From: Paramarasmius palmivorus
Lineage: Eukaryota > Basidiomycota > Agaricomycetes > Agaricales > Marasmiaceae
Direction: 5' to 3'
DNA length: 64,000 nucleotides
Assembly (NCBI GenBank): GCA_037176845.1
Contig: JAYKXP010000037.1
Span: 62,001-126,000 of the forward strand
The notes below the pieces were generated by a model. The model saw only the letters and a list, made by a program, of their open reading frames with translations, searched no databases and was not told the DNA's origin. The translations under genes and the position numbers were made by a program. Of the stretch, positions 49,545 through 63,541 are shown piece after piece; the stretch's first letter is position 1; each line of letters begins with the position of its first letter.

Positions 49545-51855
49545 TCAATGACGGAACAAAACAGGGACACTATTTATGAAGTCGATTCCTGTGGTCCGGT
49601 AGTTGTCCTATATCAAGTACGTATGAGAACAATGCACAACAGATACTGATGAAACGAGGCGTACCGGTATTACGCCAACATTGTTCGTGTTAAGCTCTAA
49701 AATGAACTAGAGGTCGAAGAGAATGTACATTACAATCGGAACAAGTCGTCAAACAAGGAGACTCACTGGATTTGATGCCGCATACTCAGGCCATGCAGGT
49801 CCTACAGTCAGGGCAACCGTTCAAATTAATCCGTACAAAAATCAAGATGGCAACGACTTACTCGACTCTCCTTTCCCGTCGTTAGGATCTAGAGTGGCTG
49901 CGAATGAAATCCAGTAATCCATAATCTTCAAACTCAACGCAATATCAAACAGCGAACCCCCAGCCAATGGAACAAGCCCGAATACATAGAGCAGATCTAA
50001 TCCATGAGACACTGTAGATCATCAGCTAAGTGCTAGCGAACAAATCAGTAGTAAATACCTCCTAGTTCAGGCGGAATAATAGCAAGGCGGGGGCCAGTGA
50101 ACAAGTATCCATATGCCTTGACTCCAGCGTTGACGGCAGCTTTTGTCCACAGCCGTCTCACGGAATGGAACATAAGATCGCCGGCTGGCACGCAACTCAG
50201 CTCATTGTGAAGTGTGGGAAAGAACCGAGAAACATACTAATAGCTGCTGACCGTTTGTATTGACTACTCAACCCGAACGTCTCATTCCCAGTATTGAAGG
50301 GCGATCCCAAAGCCGGTACATCTGGATATAGTTGAAGTACTTGATTGGCGGCGGCTTGTAGTGCACTATCACCTGTGCCATCACTGGCAGTATAATTGGT
50401 GACGATGGCGTCCAAAATGCCGTCTGAAGTCGAGACTGTGGTGGGCGTGAATGGTGTAGCTAACGAGTCCTCGCATCAATACGGATACCTGTGCAAACAT
50501 AGACAGATCATCAGACGGACCTTCGTCAAGATTGTTGCCAGAGATGAAGGGGATTTTTGAGAATTGGCCGTTTGTGTACATAGACGAAGGCAGGTCAGGG
50601 AAAACGCCGTCTGATCCATCTAGAGCGGGTACCCAAGGGAACTGCTCGTCAGCTTCAGCCAGAGAGACACCGGCTGCTTGTAGAAGAGTGTTCGAGCTTG
50701 CTGCCCTTAGACACGTAAATGAGTCTCCCGAAGATGCACCAGAACATCCAGGAACAGCCTCCACATATGAACTCCAAACGTTTTGTCGCCGCGAAGCTTC
50801 GAAGGTGAACGTTGTCCCCGCGCCGCCTGACTCCAAAATCTACGGTTACAGTGTCAAGATGAAGATACTGGAAAAGGTGTTGGATTACACTCACGGCGCC
50901 TCTAACGAGATTTTCCAGACCCGAGTTGAGGTAAAGAATACCGATCGACACAGCCCCTGCGCTTTCTCCAAATACAGTCATCTACAAAAGCGCCGTTCAC
51001 TGAGTTCAGGGACGTTGGGAGCGACAGGTGTAATACTTCCATACCTTTGCGGGATCGCCGCCAAAAGCACCGATATTCCTTTTAATCCATTCAAGTGCTG
51101 TCAATTGATCCTTCAGACCAAGGTTCAAAGCGCCCTTCTGCTCGGCCTCGGCGCCTTGAGGGAATCCGAGAGGACCCAGTCTGTAGTTTAAGCTTGCGTA
51201 AATGACTGGGGTGCCCTACGGTGCTATTGTTAGCATCGATGAAACGTAGAAGACAAATAAAAGCACGTACTCGAGCGATACTCCTCAGGACCAGAGGGTT
51301 TCCATCCAACTGTGCTGAGCTTCCCACTGGGAAGAACTTTGTAAGCGCAACATTGACGAGGAACACATTTGGACAACTCACCAATGAATCCTCCGCCGTG
51401 TATGAACACCATAACCGGTAACAGTTGGTTTCCTCTGATCAAGTCGACTGGGCGATATATGTTCACGGTGAGGCAGTCTTCCGAGCTCGGGGTATCCTAT
51501 ATATGAGAAGCGGAAGGTTTCATCTAGGGTTGTCAAATAACAACTTCATATCACAAACCGCCGGGAGTTGAAGACATTGGGGACCAAACTTGGTAGCATC
51601 GAACGTGGGCACACCAAGGGTAGGCTTCAAAACGGGAGGTGTCAGACGGAGATCACCCAATGGTGGTTCGGCGTAAGGAATGCCTAAATATAAGTCGCGT
51701 TCAGTATGGATACCGCCCAAAGTTGGATAATACTCACCACCAAAGAACTCGAGCACCAAAAGGGTATTTGTGCCGGTAAGTGTCGTGTTTCCAAGCTGCA
51801 GCTGCGCTGCCCATGCTACGGTCGGAAGAAGCACAATTGGTAGAAGAACGCGCAT
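49545..51855 (-). CDS. Secreted type-B carboxylesterase, array copy C
   Basis: Signal peptide [16 protein letters not shown]; an upstream in-frame Met (MVLTTLMRV) exists but the signal peptide favours 51855. Motifs: [48 protein letters not shown] block, elbow [21 protein letters not shown] (acid), [12 protein letters not shown] (His). The C-terminal exons encode [21 protein letters not shown] and end [13 protein letters not shown], stop at 49545-49547. Complete catalytic set. TATAAAT at 51909-51915. More divergent from A/B than those are from each other. Confidence 0.88.
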
Positions 51856-52318
51856 GAGCGTGGTAAGAACCAATGGGTTCGAATCTCGTCAAATCTGGAC
51901 GAGGCCCTATTTATAAGGTACCTTTTCATCTGTCAACGCTTGTACAGCCGTAATAATTGACGGGCCTGTCTCGAGTCCGCCAATTTGAATCAGCCATCAG
52001 CTGGAGAGCTGTAACAGGTGACCATATTTAATGAATATTGCGGCACGAGCGCCGTGAGACTGCCTTATCGCACCCAGAGGCTCTCATGATACGTCAAAGA
52101 TTCGAAGATCATCATTCGTTTGTTGAAGGAACGCGGCGCACATACGCTTTGCCACAGTCAAGAACTACTGAAAACGTCGAGGACCTGCGCAGCGCAGTCA
52201 ACGAATCTAGCCATTTCCGGTTTGAGCGTCATCGCGAGGAGTTGATTCTTCGGTAACTTGAGTGCGGTCTGGCGGTCTGCTCGGCGAGACGAAAAATTCG
52301 AGATGTAGTTGTGCCTGT
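51856..52318. promoter_or_regulatory. Spacer and promoter of carboxylesterase copy C
   Basis: About 463 bp. TATAAAT on the minus strand at 51909-51915 lies 54-60 nt upstream of the copy C start. A 72-codon plus-strand frame at 52038-52256 has no recognisable feature. Confidence 0.5.
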
Positions 52319-54602
<2,284 letters not shown>

Positions 54603-55086
54603 TTTGGTGATTTCGATTCAGTTGGCCTGATCGTGGTGAGCAGAAAGGCTTACTATCCCCGACTCCTGTCTTGTCTCAACTGAAAGTGATGTGGTACATG
54701 TGATGATGTGCAGGTGTCATTGACGCGAATATCGAGGGTGCCTTGAAGCAACTGGTCGCAAATTTGGAGAGTGGAGTGTAGTGACGCGTAGGAGACTGAA
54801 CAAGGTTCGAAGACCTTTTAGGAAAGTTTCTTCCCGTCGATTGAACGCAGGCGCTACGTCGGTGGTCGGTTTTAAAATAGATTGATGGTGGTGGTAAGAG
54901 CCTGAGCCATATTTGGCCATGTGTATACAGTGTAATACTCGCCGAGAGTGGAGAATCTCAGCAAGAACAATCAATTCTAAAGGAAAATTATTATTACATA
55001 TCTGTAGGGTACATAAGAGTAGCTTGCGAGTAGCTATTACTGTATACATGGAGGTATAACGCAGAGTAATACAAGTATACCTACTA
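54603..55086. other. Intergenic, no gene recognised
   Basis: About 484 bp between copy D start and the zinc-finger gene stop. A minus-strand frame at 54717-55109 runs through it and past the zinc-finger stop but has no coding character. Confidence 0.4.
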
Positions 55087-55802
55087 TCAATGTGGAGATC
55101 CTCGGACACGAGTCATAACTCGCTTCTTCGCCGATTGTCCGTCTCCCTTCCTATTCCCAAACCTTGCAAACCAACTCGGCCCGCTATTCATACTTTTGTT
55201 ACGAGGGCGAAACTCGTTGACTAGCAGGGGAGTAATAGAAAGGTCTCGTTCGGTCTTCTGATGGTTGTTCAGGAAGGGGAACGACCGACGCTTCTTCATT
55301 GGAAGATCTTTCGCAGTACAGGCGTGCAGCCCCTCAGACAGACGCGAGTGATGGTGCATTCCACCCGAACACCATGGTTGGGATGCGGGACCTTCGTATA
55401 TCCTTGACACAGGACTGGGCACGACGATGGTAGACGTGAGGCTTTCTACTGACGTGGAAGAGAGGTTGGAACTATCAAGTTCAAGGTTATCCCTTCGGTG
55501 TTCTGTAATGTGCTGGACGGAAATCCGTCAGTAAACATGGATTTGTATCGCACTGCATTAACTGACCAGTTGCCATGTGTGCATGGTAGGGAAGGCGATG
55601 TGACATTTAGGACATTTGAATAACGAAGGCGTCTGAGAACACATTAGCGAATCTGTCGGGTTATCGAATAAAAGAGACCCACTGGAGTCGTCCGGAAGGA
55701 CTTTTCAAGTGCACTGAGTCCAGGATGTGCTGTTTCCCAATGGGCCCCAAGTAAAGCCTTTGGACAAGGTAAAGAGCAGACAGTACAAGTCGACTGCATC
55801 AT
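55087..55802 (-). CDS. Small C2H2 zinc-finger protein
   Basis: Three exons on the minus strand (about 55802-55684, 55632-55567 and 55518-55087) give a protein of roughly 200 residues. Finger 1: CTVCSLPCPKALLGAHWETAH (C-x2-C, H-x4-H). Finger 2 spans the second intron: CPKCHIAFPTMHTWQL then HITEH (C-x2-C, H-x3-H). The remainder is Ser- and Arg/Lys-rich with an NLS-like MKKRRSF and a basic tail KKRVMTRVRGSPH. Possible nucleic-acid-binding regulator. Its position beside the esterase array makes a local regulatory role possible, but this is only inference. Start at the first of two adjacent ATGs. Confidence 0.65.
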
Positions 55803-56774
55803 GATGGGGGTTTGAAGGAATATGGTCTCCCAACGCCGACCGAGTTTAAAAGAGAATAGTTATCGGTAATCGGCAACGTTTAAGGTTCCATTTTGTTCGA
55901 TAAACAAAGCTGGTCGACATTCCAGGAGGTGGCACTCGATCTTAGACTCCTCGTCCTCTCGGCCAAGCGTCACGTCCATCCTCGCGCATAGATTCATAGA
56001 GTCGCAAGTAGTAATGAATTTTCGCCTTGAGTTGAAGAGGAATCTGGTGAGTTTACTGTCTCGTTGACTGTCCTCCGGTTGTCTATTTAAAAATCCCAAA
56101 AGAAATTTTAGAACGCGATCGAGCCAAAGACAGAAAATATAGAACATACCGGTGAGGCCCAAGAGATATCCTAACTCCGCACAGAGAGCCGAGGAACACC
56201 TTCGGATGAGAATAGGGTACATGTTCCAGTCATGAGCAAGAAAAAAATGAAGATGGTGGTTTCGGAGACAAGGACATTGAAATTCTCACGCATGAACCTC
56301 TTTCCCGTACTCCGACGACTTGACCAAATCTATATGATCTTCGTCAAGCGTCTTATGACAGCTGCGCCTGGAAACGAATACTTGCAGCGTCCGATAACAC
56401 AGTCTTGTGTCAAGAATATGCCTGGAAAGCCTTCCATCTTGAAGTGATGTAGAAACTCCCCCATTCGCCTTCCAATCCGCAGCAAGTGCGCATGCTCAAT
56501 AGGACTAGATCTCGAATTCCCGGCTGAAAGCTGTTCATGGAGTACGGACGGATCTCTGGCTGGTTCTGTTCATATCATCCCATTGAAGTCTGACCTCAGG
56601 CACTCCGGGATGACGAAAAGATTATTGTCATTGTATGTACATGCTGATACGCCCCATCCCAAAGAAGCTGATGCAATTGCCGCAGATGTGGCTCTTGAAT
56701 TCGAATGACTCGTTGGGCGTCTGAACTTGCTGTATAAAGTCGGTAGCCTTTACACTCGCGTTTTCGTCAGCCCA
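55803..56774. other. 1-kb intergenic region, possible small unresolved frames
   Basis: A minus-strand frame (55860-56222) could splice from GYLLGLT to NRRTVNETVNSPDSSS via a 58-nt GT-AG intron, giving about 53 residues, but nothing about it is recognisable. The right end is the promoter of the ABC gene. Confidence 0.35.
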
Positions 56775-59503
56775 ATGGATCGCAGCACAACAGACAAGCA
56801 GTCCTTCAAATATCCTCGAGATGACCTCGATTATGACGCAACTGCACTCGAAGCAATACATGCTGGCGTCTACCGTATCCTTCTTGAGAAGAAACCCTTC
56901 AAATCCCTGGAAATCTCGTCTCAGCGACTTTACTTTATCCGTGACAAATGGGTCAGAGCTGCTCGAGTTTTGCGGAGAGTGGTCGTAGAAATATTTTGGC
57001 TAGCACCAGTTCACCTCACCATCACTGTCATCATGCAACTATGGATGCGAAGCATAACTCAAGTGGTGTTAGTCGGGTTGGAGAATAGGATTTTACACAC
57101 AGTAAGTGATCTGTTTTCTTAGTGCTCGTGTTGGAGCTAAACTGCCCAAGATGGAAGTAGGTCTACGAACTCAGACTTTGGACTCTAACGCAGTCATTGG
57201 GGCAATCTTTGCACGGATGGCATGTTGGATCATGCACACAGTGTGTCATCGCTTGAGGTATATCACATCACCCTTCTGTGAGATTGAGGATTAAAGGAAT
57301 TGCAAGGTATCAATACGAATCTTTGGTTCAAATGCGGGCTCAGAACCACTATCAAGAGAAGATCTTTCAGGGCGAGTGGGATCTCTTGTGACAGCTTAGG
57401 GCCGCTCAATTAAAACTTTCCAGCCAAACTAAGAATGGATTTGCCGATGGTGCAAGGCTAGTCCCTCGCCGGTTATAACCATGCTAGCTACTTACTTGAT
57501 GAACAGATGATCTCAGCTTGGATCAGTTCTCTTATGCAGAGCCATGGAGAGCTCTTGAAAATCTCATCACGATATTGTCTGACCTGTTCTCTATAGTTGG
57601 TCAGATTGGCCTCGTCCTTTCCTCCGTTCGCGCTGGTGAACACGGCCTTGTCTTCGCTCTTATATGCCTGCTCAGGCCTCTTGGGAGCACTCTTTCCCGC
57701 TCAAGCATCATGAATCAACGTGAGTTAGGATATGTCATTGCAGCGTAATTATAGCACCTAATTTTGATCACAGCACGAATCATAGAAACGACCCATCCAG
57801 ATTTCAATCGTATGCAAGCTCTTCGAGCCCTCACCGATAAGAAGTATAGACAAGACCTAATCAGCGGAAATATTGTTGGGTATCTCGTAGATGGTGAGTA
57901 CGTCCGTCAGCTATCTTTACGCACACTGATCTTTCTTCCTCGACGTTACAGAGTATAGAAAAGCTAGGGAAGGCTTAGGAGATGCTTCAACGTACCCCGC
58001 CGAATTCCAACATATGCGTGGTAATAGTTCCATAGGCAAGAGTATTGTGCATAGCATACTCGGAGACTTACCAGTGGTGATTAAAAGAGTCTTGTTATGG
58101 AAATTTACTCTTCTGACCAACACGAAAGATATATTACGCCGCTCTTGCTCTCATCAACCCTTCTCAGATAAGTCTAGCGTCTATCGCCACCGTACAGCGA
58201 GTTTCGTCCATGCTACAAAGCTGCGTAGGGGCGATAATGTGGAGCCTTGAGCGTCTCGAGCATTCCACGACCGACTGTCAACGGATATACGACTTGTGCG
58301 AGATGAAGAACGTTATCATAGACGGGCACCTATCATATCCACATGAAAAGAAATCAGAGAAGGGCATGTCGTTCGAGTTACGGTGAGCATCTTCATTGCT
58401 ACATTTCTCGTGCAGTTCAATGATCTGTCTTGTCATAGCAATGTCTCTTTCTCATACCCGGGTAGTAAAGACAATGCCAAAGCTCTCGAGAATGTGTCCT
58501 TGCAAATAGCAGCAGGCGAGATGATAGTCGTTGTCGGTGCTAATGGAAGTGGTCAGTGCGATCCCCAGTCTCGAAACTCCCTACTAGGGCTAACAGTTGT
58601 TGCAACACAGGCAAATCCACATTCGTCAATCTCCTCACAAGACTATATGACGCTACCGAAGGCGAAATTCTCGTTGACGGACAAAAAATCAAAGATTACA
58701 AGTTGGCCGATTTCCGACAAGCTACTGGCACCCTTACCCAAGAACACCAGCTATATCCTCTTTCCATAGCAGAGAATGTCGGGATGGGGCACGTTGAGTC
58801 GATGTCAGATCCTGAAAAGATACGTGAAGCTGCAAGGAAAGGTGGTGCTGAGATGTTGGTCAAGAAGCTTCCCTTGGGCCTGGAGAGCGTGCTGGAATCG
58901 AAAAGGATGCAATATGGGGCGATGGTAAATACTAGCGACAAGGGCCCGCTTGCAGAGCATCTGAGAAAGCTGAAGAAGACTTCTGATGTGTCTGGTATGT
59001 TCTCTCATCAGATATCTTTTTGAGCTTCCTCAATGCCATATACAGGTGGTGAACGGCAACGTCTAGTCGCGTGAGTTTCCAATTGGCTATGAGCCATTAG
59101 CCTACTGACCTAAAAATACGCACAGTGCGAGAACGTTCATGCGACTGAACTCTGAGAAGCTCAAGTTCCTCGCTATCGACGAACCGACTTCTGCTTTGGA
59201 CCCTGAAGGCGAGCTGGAGCTATTCAACAACCTTCGGGCAGCTAGATATGGCAAGACGATGGTATTCATTACGCACCGATTTGGACCTCTCACAAAATAC
59301 GCGGATAGGATCATGTTAGTTGTCTCTCCTTCCTCCTCCGCAAGTCGTGTATTGATCGACCATCCGACAGATGCATGAAGGAAGGGAAAGTAGTAGAATC
59401 TGGAACACATAGCCGGCTGATGGATCTGAACGGGGAATATTCCAAGATGTTCAATATACAAGCTCAGGCATTTGAGAACTCCTCTTCGGCTTCTGTAGAA
59501 TAA
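56775..59503 (+). CDS. ABC half-transporter (type I exporter), with one in-frame TGA; possible pseudogene
   Basis: Membrane domain followed by one nucleotide-binding domain. About 12 exons. N-terminal part has amphipathic and membrane helices (APVHLTITVIMQLWM, AVIGAIFARMACWIMH, GLVFALICLLRPLG). The NBD has Walker A GANGSG/KST split by an intron (about 58555-58611), Q-loop GTLTQEHQ, signature GGERQR on a very short exon, Walker B FLAIDEPTSALD, and H-loop FITHR. All splices hold frame except that exon 57318-57462 contains TGA at 57389-57391 inside the coiled linker (EWDLL, stop, QLRAAQLKLSSQ). Skipping it would need an implausible 24-nt intron. Substrate unknown; related to the gene at the right edge. 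Membrane part appears shorter than a full six-helix set. Confidence 0.78.
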
Positions 59504-59827
59504 ACATCTCTACTAGAGTAGTAAAGCTGCAGATAATGAACAGTTTTGATTTTCTGACTTTATAATCACCTTCGCACCTCTGCCCTTTTCCCGACAAGTC
59601 CGATCCGAAAATGACCGGGACTAGAATTCCGCTTCGAATACTCGTAATATCCTTCTCCTTCACCTCGACACTTTCAAAGCTCGAACAGGCTCAGGGCTAG
59701 TTGTACATTTACCTACCTTGGATCGCTCCAAATAGATCTCCCCTTCCATGTACCGGCTTGACGATTTCAAATACACTGTGCTTGTAAGACCAGCCCCTTT
59801 TTGCGCCCTTCAACTTCAACTTCAACC
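59504..59827. other. Short intergenic region
   Basis: About 324 bp between the ABC gene stop and the kinase-like start. CT-rich near 59790-59826, typical of a fungal leader; no gene seen. Confidence 0.4.
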
Positions 59828-61091
59828 ATGGAACAATCTACATTCAGAGTTCATCCTCGTGAGCAAGTATGGATTGACAACTATGATTTTCTGCTCAGGA
59901 GGGGGTATCAGCTACGAAAGCGTTATCAACCGGGTTGGATTGGTTCGTGGGTGACGCAGGGCGTCTCGGAGGAGAAAGTAATGTCCACGGGGAAGAAAAG
60001 ATATACAAAGTTCGAAGACTCTGTCGTGGTGAGTCATCTACGTGCTAGCAATCGGTTATTGTGTTGGGCTGAAGTCAAGCCAGTCGCAGGCCAGAGTGGT
60101 TGACGCTACCCGGATATCAGACAGTATTGTTGTCGCGCTGAAACACATCACTCCGCCCAAAGAAGGGGAAACTCCCAATTTCTACAAGCATTCGCTTCAG
60201 GAGCTTCCTATCATGGAGTTACTGGCATCTTCAGAACTTCGTGACCATCCATGTAATCCCTGTCCGCTCTTGCCGGACTCTTTTCCTCTGCCAAATTCTG
60301 AAGACGTGATAATCCTAGTGATGACTTTGACTAGATATCCTGCCATTCCGCGATTTCATCTGGTCGTTGAAGCTCTATCATTTATTCTGACAGATGCTAG
60401 AAGTTAATTCTTTTCTGTTCATCGTTGACAATCATGTTGAAGCAGCAAGTAGGGGTTGGTACTGCTACATGAGCACAATGTAGCTCACCGGTACGTCTCT
60501 GTGTCATCTTACAGCTGTCGCGTCTCACTCATATCCGAACAGTGACATTTGTTTGACTAATGTAATGATGGACACATCTCTCTACCCTCGTGGCATGAAC
60601 CCACTCGTCAACTATTGCTTTCAAGAACGACATCTTCCGCCCGAACCCCCACACCTCGATCGCATTGATGCAGCACGCGTTCGCTACTACTTGATTGACT
60701 ATGGATACAGCATCAAGTTTCCAAGTCGTACGGAGCGGTTCCAGGTAATCAACAGTGGCGCGCAAATACGCCTCGCGGAGTTCTATGAGAAGGACAAACC
60801 CTTCGGCGAACGAGGCTACGCTCTGCATGACCCATTCAAAGCCGACGTGAAGCAGCTTGGAGTCCTCGTAGAGATGTTGTTCGGGTTTGTAAGCTCCTTC
60901 AAGTCCGGGATTTGCTTTTTCATTTTTTTGATCCATTTCTTTAGTCAGTGCCTTTCCTCCTACCTTTATTCAGGGCAATCGACCTTCCCCCCCAGGAACG
61001 CCCTGACGCCCCAGCTGCGTTGGCAATGTTCAAGCAACTCACCCAAAACCTGTCCCGTCCCCAGTTACTTCGACCAAAGCTATCGTGCTAA
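59828..61091 (+). CDS. Mushroom-type protein kinase-like protein
   Basis: Kinase-fold protein of a family common in Agaricomycetes. It opens WIDNYDFLLRRGYQLRKRYQPGWIGSW, then DATRISDSIVVALKHI (VAIK lysine), LPIMELLASSELRDHPCNPC, and a catalytic loop LHEHNVAHRDICLTNVMMD (HRDxxxxN intact, split by an intron at 60495-60541). The metal-binding motif reads LIDYGYS, with Tyr for Phe of DFG. The C-terminus is LPPQERPDAPAALAMFKQL, ending at TAA 61089-61091. The splice between FHLVVEALSFI (about 60390) and GLVLLHEHN (about 60455) is unclear: the obvious donors are in the wrong phase, so a small exon is missed or the gene is damaged. Substrate unknown. Confidence 0.72.
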
Positions 61092-61708
61092 ATCGCGGAC
61101 GCACCTTTTGAATGTATGGACTGACGACAACTTCTTAAGCTTAGTATATTTACCTGTACACACAAGTAATTCTAGTTGTATAGTAGGCCTTCGGCCTTTC
61201 TGACTGAGAAAGCGCCATGTTGGCAAAAAAACGATTCTCCGATTTACCATCATGACCGATGATCACCATCTGATCACCCCTGCATCCCTTGGCCTCGAGC
61301 TCGACGTTCGCACCGGCTGCCACTGGCAGTGGGTCAATTACCGGCCTTCTCTACTCTCACAAGATATACATTCTTGCTTATCTTCGAATATGCATTCAAG
61401 CGATGCATTCAGGGACCAGTCAGCCTGCCATGGAATAATTGTTTCTGCCCGACCTTCCCCATTCCACCACCCAACGTGACCATCTTTCTCCAGGTTCATC
61501 AGACGACTCGTAACATTTGTATCTCCTGGTTTCGGAATTCAATACCGACCGATGTATAAAAAGCCTCAAGCGGGTGCATTTCTCTTGTTCTTCTCTGGAG
61601 AGCATCCCAGAATTCGCAGGGAGACTATCAGTTGTTTTTTTGTCGGTAAGTTTATCCTTATCCTTACTCGATTGACTCCAAGTTGATTGGTGGCTCTTGC
61701 TGCAGAGA
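61092..61708. promoter_or_regulatory. Promoter and 5' UTR of the second MFS gene
   Basis: TATAAAAA at 61555-61562 is followed by a leader. A likely 5'-UTR intron runs 61646-61705 (GTAAGT...TGCAG), ending three bases before the ATG at 61709. Between 61092 and 61540 no gene is seen; a GTAGGCCTTCGGCCTTTC stem occurs at about 61181-61198. Confidence 0.5.
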
Positions 61709-63386
61709 ATGGATACAGAAAAGGCAGTGTTCTCGGAGAAGGAGTCGAGCTCGTATTCCAGCTCAGCAGAGGAAATAGACCCAGAAGCAGAGAGAAGGCT
61801 AGTTCGTCGCCTCGACAGAAGAATCATCCCTTCTTCCATGATCATATATCTCCTGTGCTTCTTGGATCGTTCAAACATTGTCTGTTGTCACCTCTTTCCA
61901 ACGTAGAAGCCCCGAATTCTGACACGATTTCGTAGGGTAATGCGAAAGTACTCAACAGCGACACCGGCGATTCGCTCCAGCAAACCACTCGAACAAGTAA
62001 TGCAGATTTCAACACGGCATTGATGGTTTTCCTCGTGGCCTACATCATCTTTGAAACACCCTCGAATTACATGCTCAAAAAGTTTCGTCCAAGTCGCTGG
62101 ATCGCGTTTCTGATGTTGGGATGGGGTGCAATGACACTTTGTTTGGGCACCGTGCATACATTTGCGCAGTTGACGGCTATTAGATTCCTGTTGGGGTGCT
62201 TTGAGGTACGAGGGTGGTCATTTTCCAGGGTTGGTTCACTTTCTGATATTCTCTGGAGGCTGGTCTCTTTCCGGGGTTGGTTTACTTCCTAACGTTCTGG
62301 TGCGATTCTCGCACTCTTATTCCGGGGTCAGTCACACTGAAACTCTGATTCTAGGTACAAACCCAACGAACGCGCTATACGCGTAGCACTCATTTTAGCT
62401 TGTGCTACGCTTGCAGGAGCGTTTGGCGGTGCTATAGCCTATGGTGTCGGGAAAATGAATGGTGTACATGGTTTACAGGCCTGGCGATGGCTATTCCTCA
62501 TCGAGGGTGCACCTTCTTGTGCATGCGCGTTCCTCGTATTCTTGTTTTTCCCGGACTATCCCGAAACCGCTCGATGGCTAAGTTCCGCGGAGAAGGACGT
62601 CGCAGTGGGAAGGCTGAAGGGTGTCGGGTCTTTGGGACACGATAAGGTGTCATGGGCCGAGGCAAAGGAGACGCTGACGGACTGGAGGCTTTACGCGCAC
62701 TACATGGTGTATGTGCTTCTCCCGTTTCCCCTTCAGTCTGCTGACGTTGCCTTGCTGCTTAGATACGTCTGCATTTCGGTCCCATTTTCAAGCATATCGC
62801 TTTTCGCTCCAACGATTATCTCTGGGCTCGGCTACAAAGGTCTTGACGCCCAATTGTTCACTGTTCCGCCATACGCAGTCGCGTTTGTCATCACGGTCTT
62901 TGTATCATGGCTTAGTGATAAGTATGAAGCGCGTTCTTTGGGATCGAGTGGATCGCTGTTCATTGCGGGGATTTGTTTCATCATTGAAGGCGCATTGGAG
63001 CCAACTGCATTCAGAGCACGTTACGGTGTTCTATGTGTTGCTGTATCATTCTCATTCGCAAGCATACCTCCCCTTCTGTCATGGCTGACGGGCAATTTGA
63101 GAGGTACAGCCGCCGCGACGCTTGCTGTGCCTATGAACGTGTCGTTTGGCGGTGTCGGACAGATCATTGGCGAGTTCCATTTCTGCTTTCCTCTGCTAGC
63201 CTGGGGCTCATGATTGGCGTAGGCGTGTACATTTACAAATCAACGGAATCGCCTGGGTATCCGACGGGCCATTTTACAAACGCGGGGTTCGCGTTGTTTG
63301 GGTCAATGGTGGCTATAGGGTTGAGGGTAATGTATCAAAGATGGAACGCAAGGCTCGGTGTCGAAGAGAGACGGTGGAGATTATAA
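61709..63386 (+). CDS. MFS anion:cation symporter (Dal5/Tna1-type permease)
   Basis: Organic-anion permease of the ACS family. N-terminal acidic tail, then RRLDRRIIPSSMIIYLLCFLDRSNIGNAK (family signature), VFLVAYIIFETPSNYMLKK, RFLLGCFEAGLFPGLVYFLTFW, YKPNERAIRVALILACATLAGAFGG, DYPETARWLSSAEK, GLGYKGLDAQLFTVPPYAVAF and NLRGTAAATLAV. About eight exons; ends EERRWRL at TAA 63386. The exon AGLFPGLVYFLTFW (62259-62299) is preceded, inside the upstream intron, by a decayed copy of itself. Otherwise intact. Unlike the MFS gene at 37951 it starts with a longer DRSNIGNAK loop. Substrate inferred at family level only. Confidence 0.86.
62215..62300 (+). repeat. Tandem duplication of an MFS exon, one copy intronic
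   Basis: Copy 1 (62215-62256) and copy 2 (62261-62300) are about 80% alike: TGGTC..TTTCC.GGGTTGGTT.ACTT. Copy 2 is the functional exon. Copy 1 would read GHFPGLVHFLIFS but lies in the intron. A weaker third resemblance follows at about 62312-62356. Confidence 0.65.
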
Positions 63387-63541
63387 CGTGTCGTTTACCG
63401 CGGATGGAATACCATCGGATCGTCGACACATACATTGCTAAGATATGTTGGCCATGTACAATGCTAAAAGGATAATATATACCAATACAAATACGTATAA
63501 GAAAAACTTTCTAACTTCGTGAATCATACAAAAGCGCACAT

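Noticed and set aside
57375..57398. 24-nt intron that would remove the in-frame TGA of the ABC gene
   Set aside because: Far shorter than any other intron here (about 41 nt or more); no room for branch point and splice signals.
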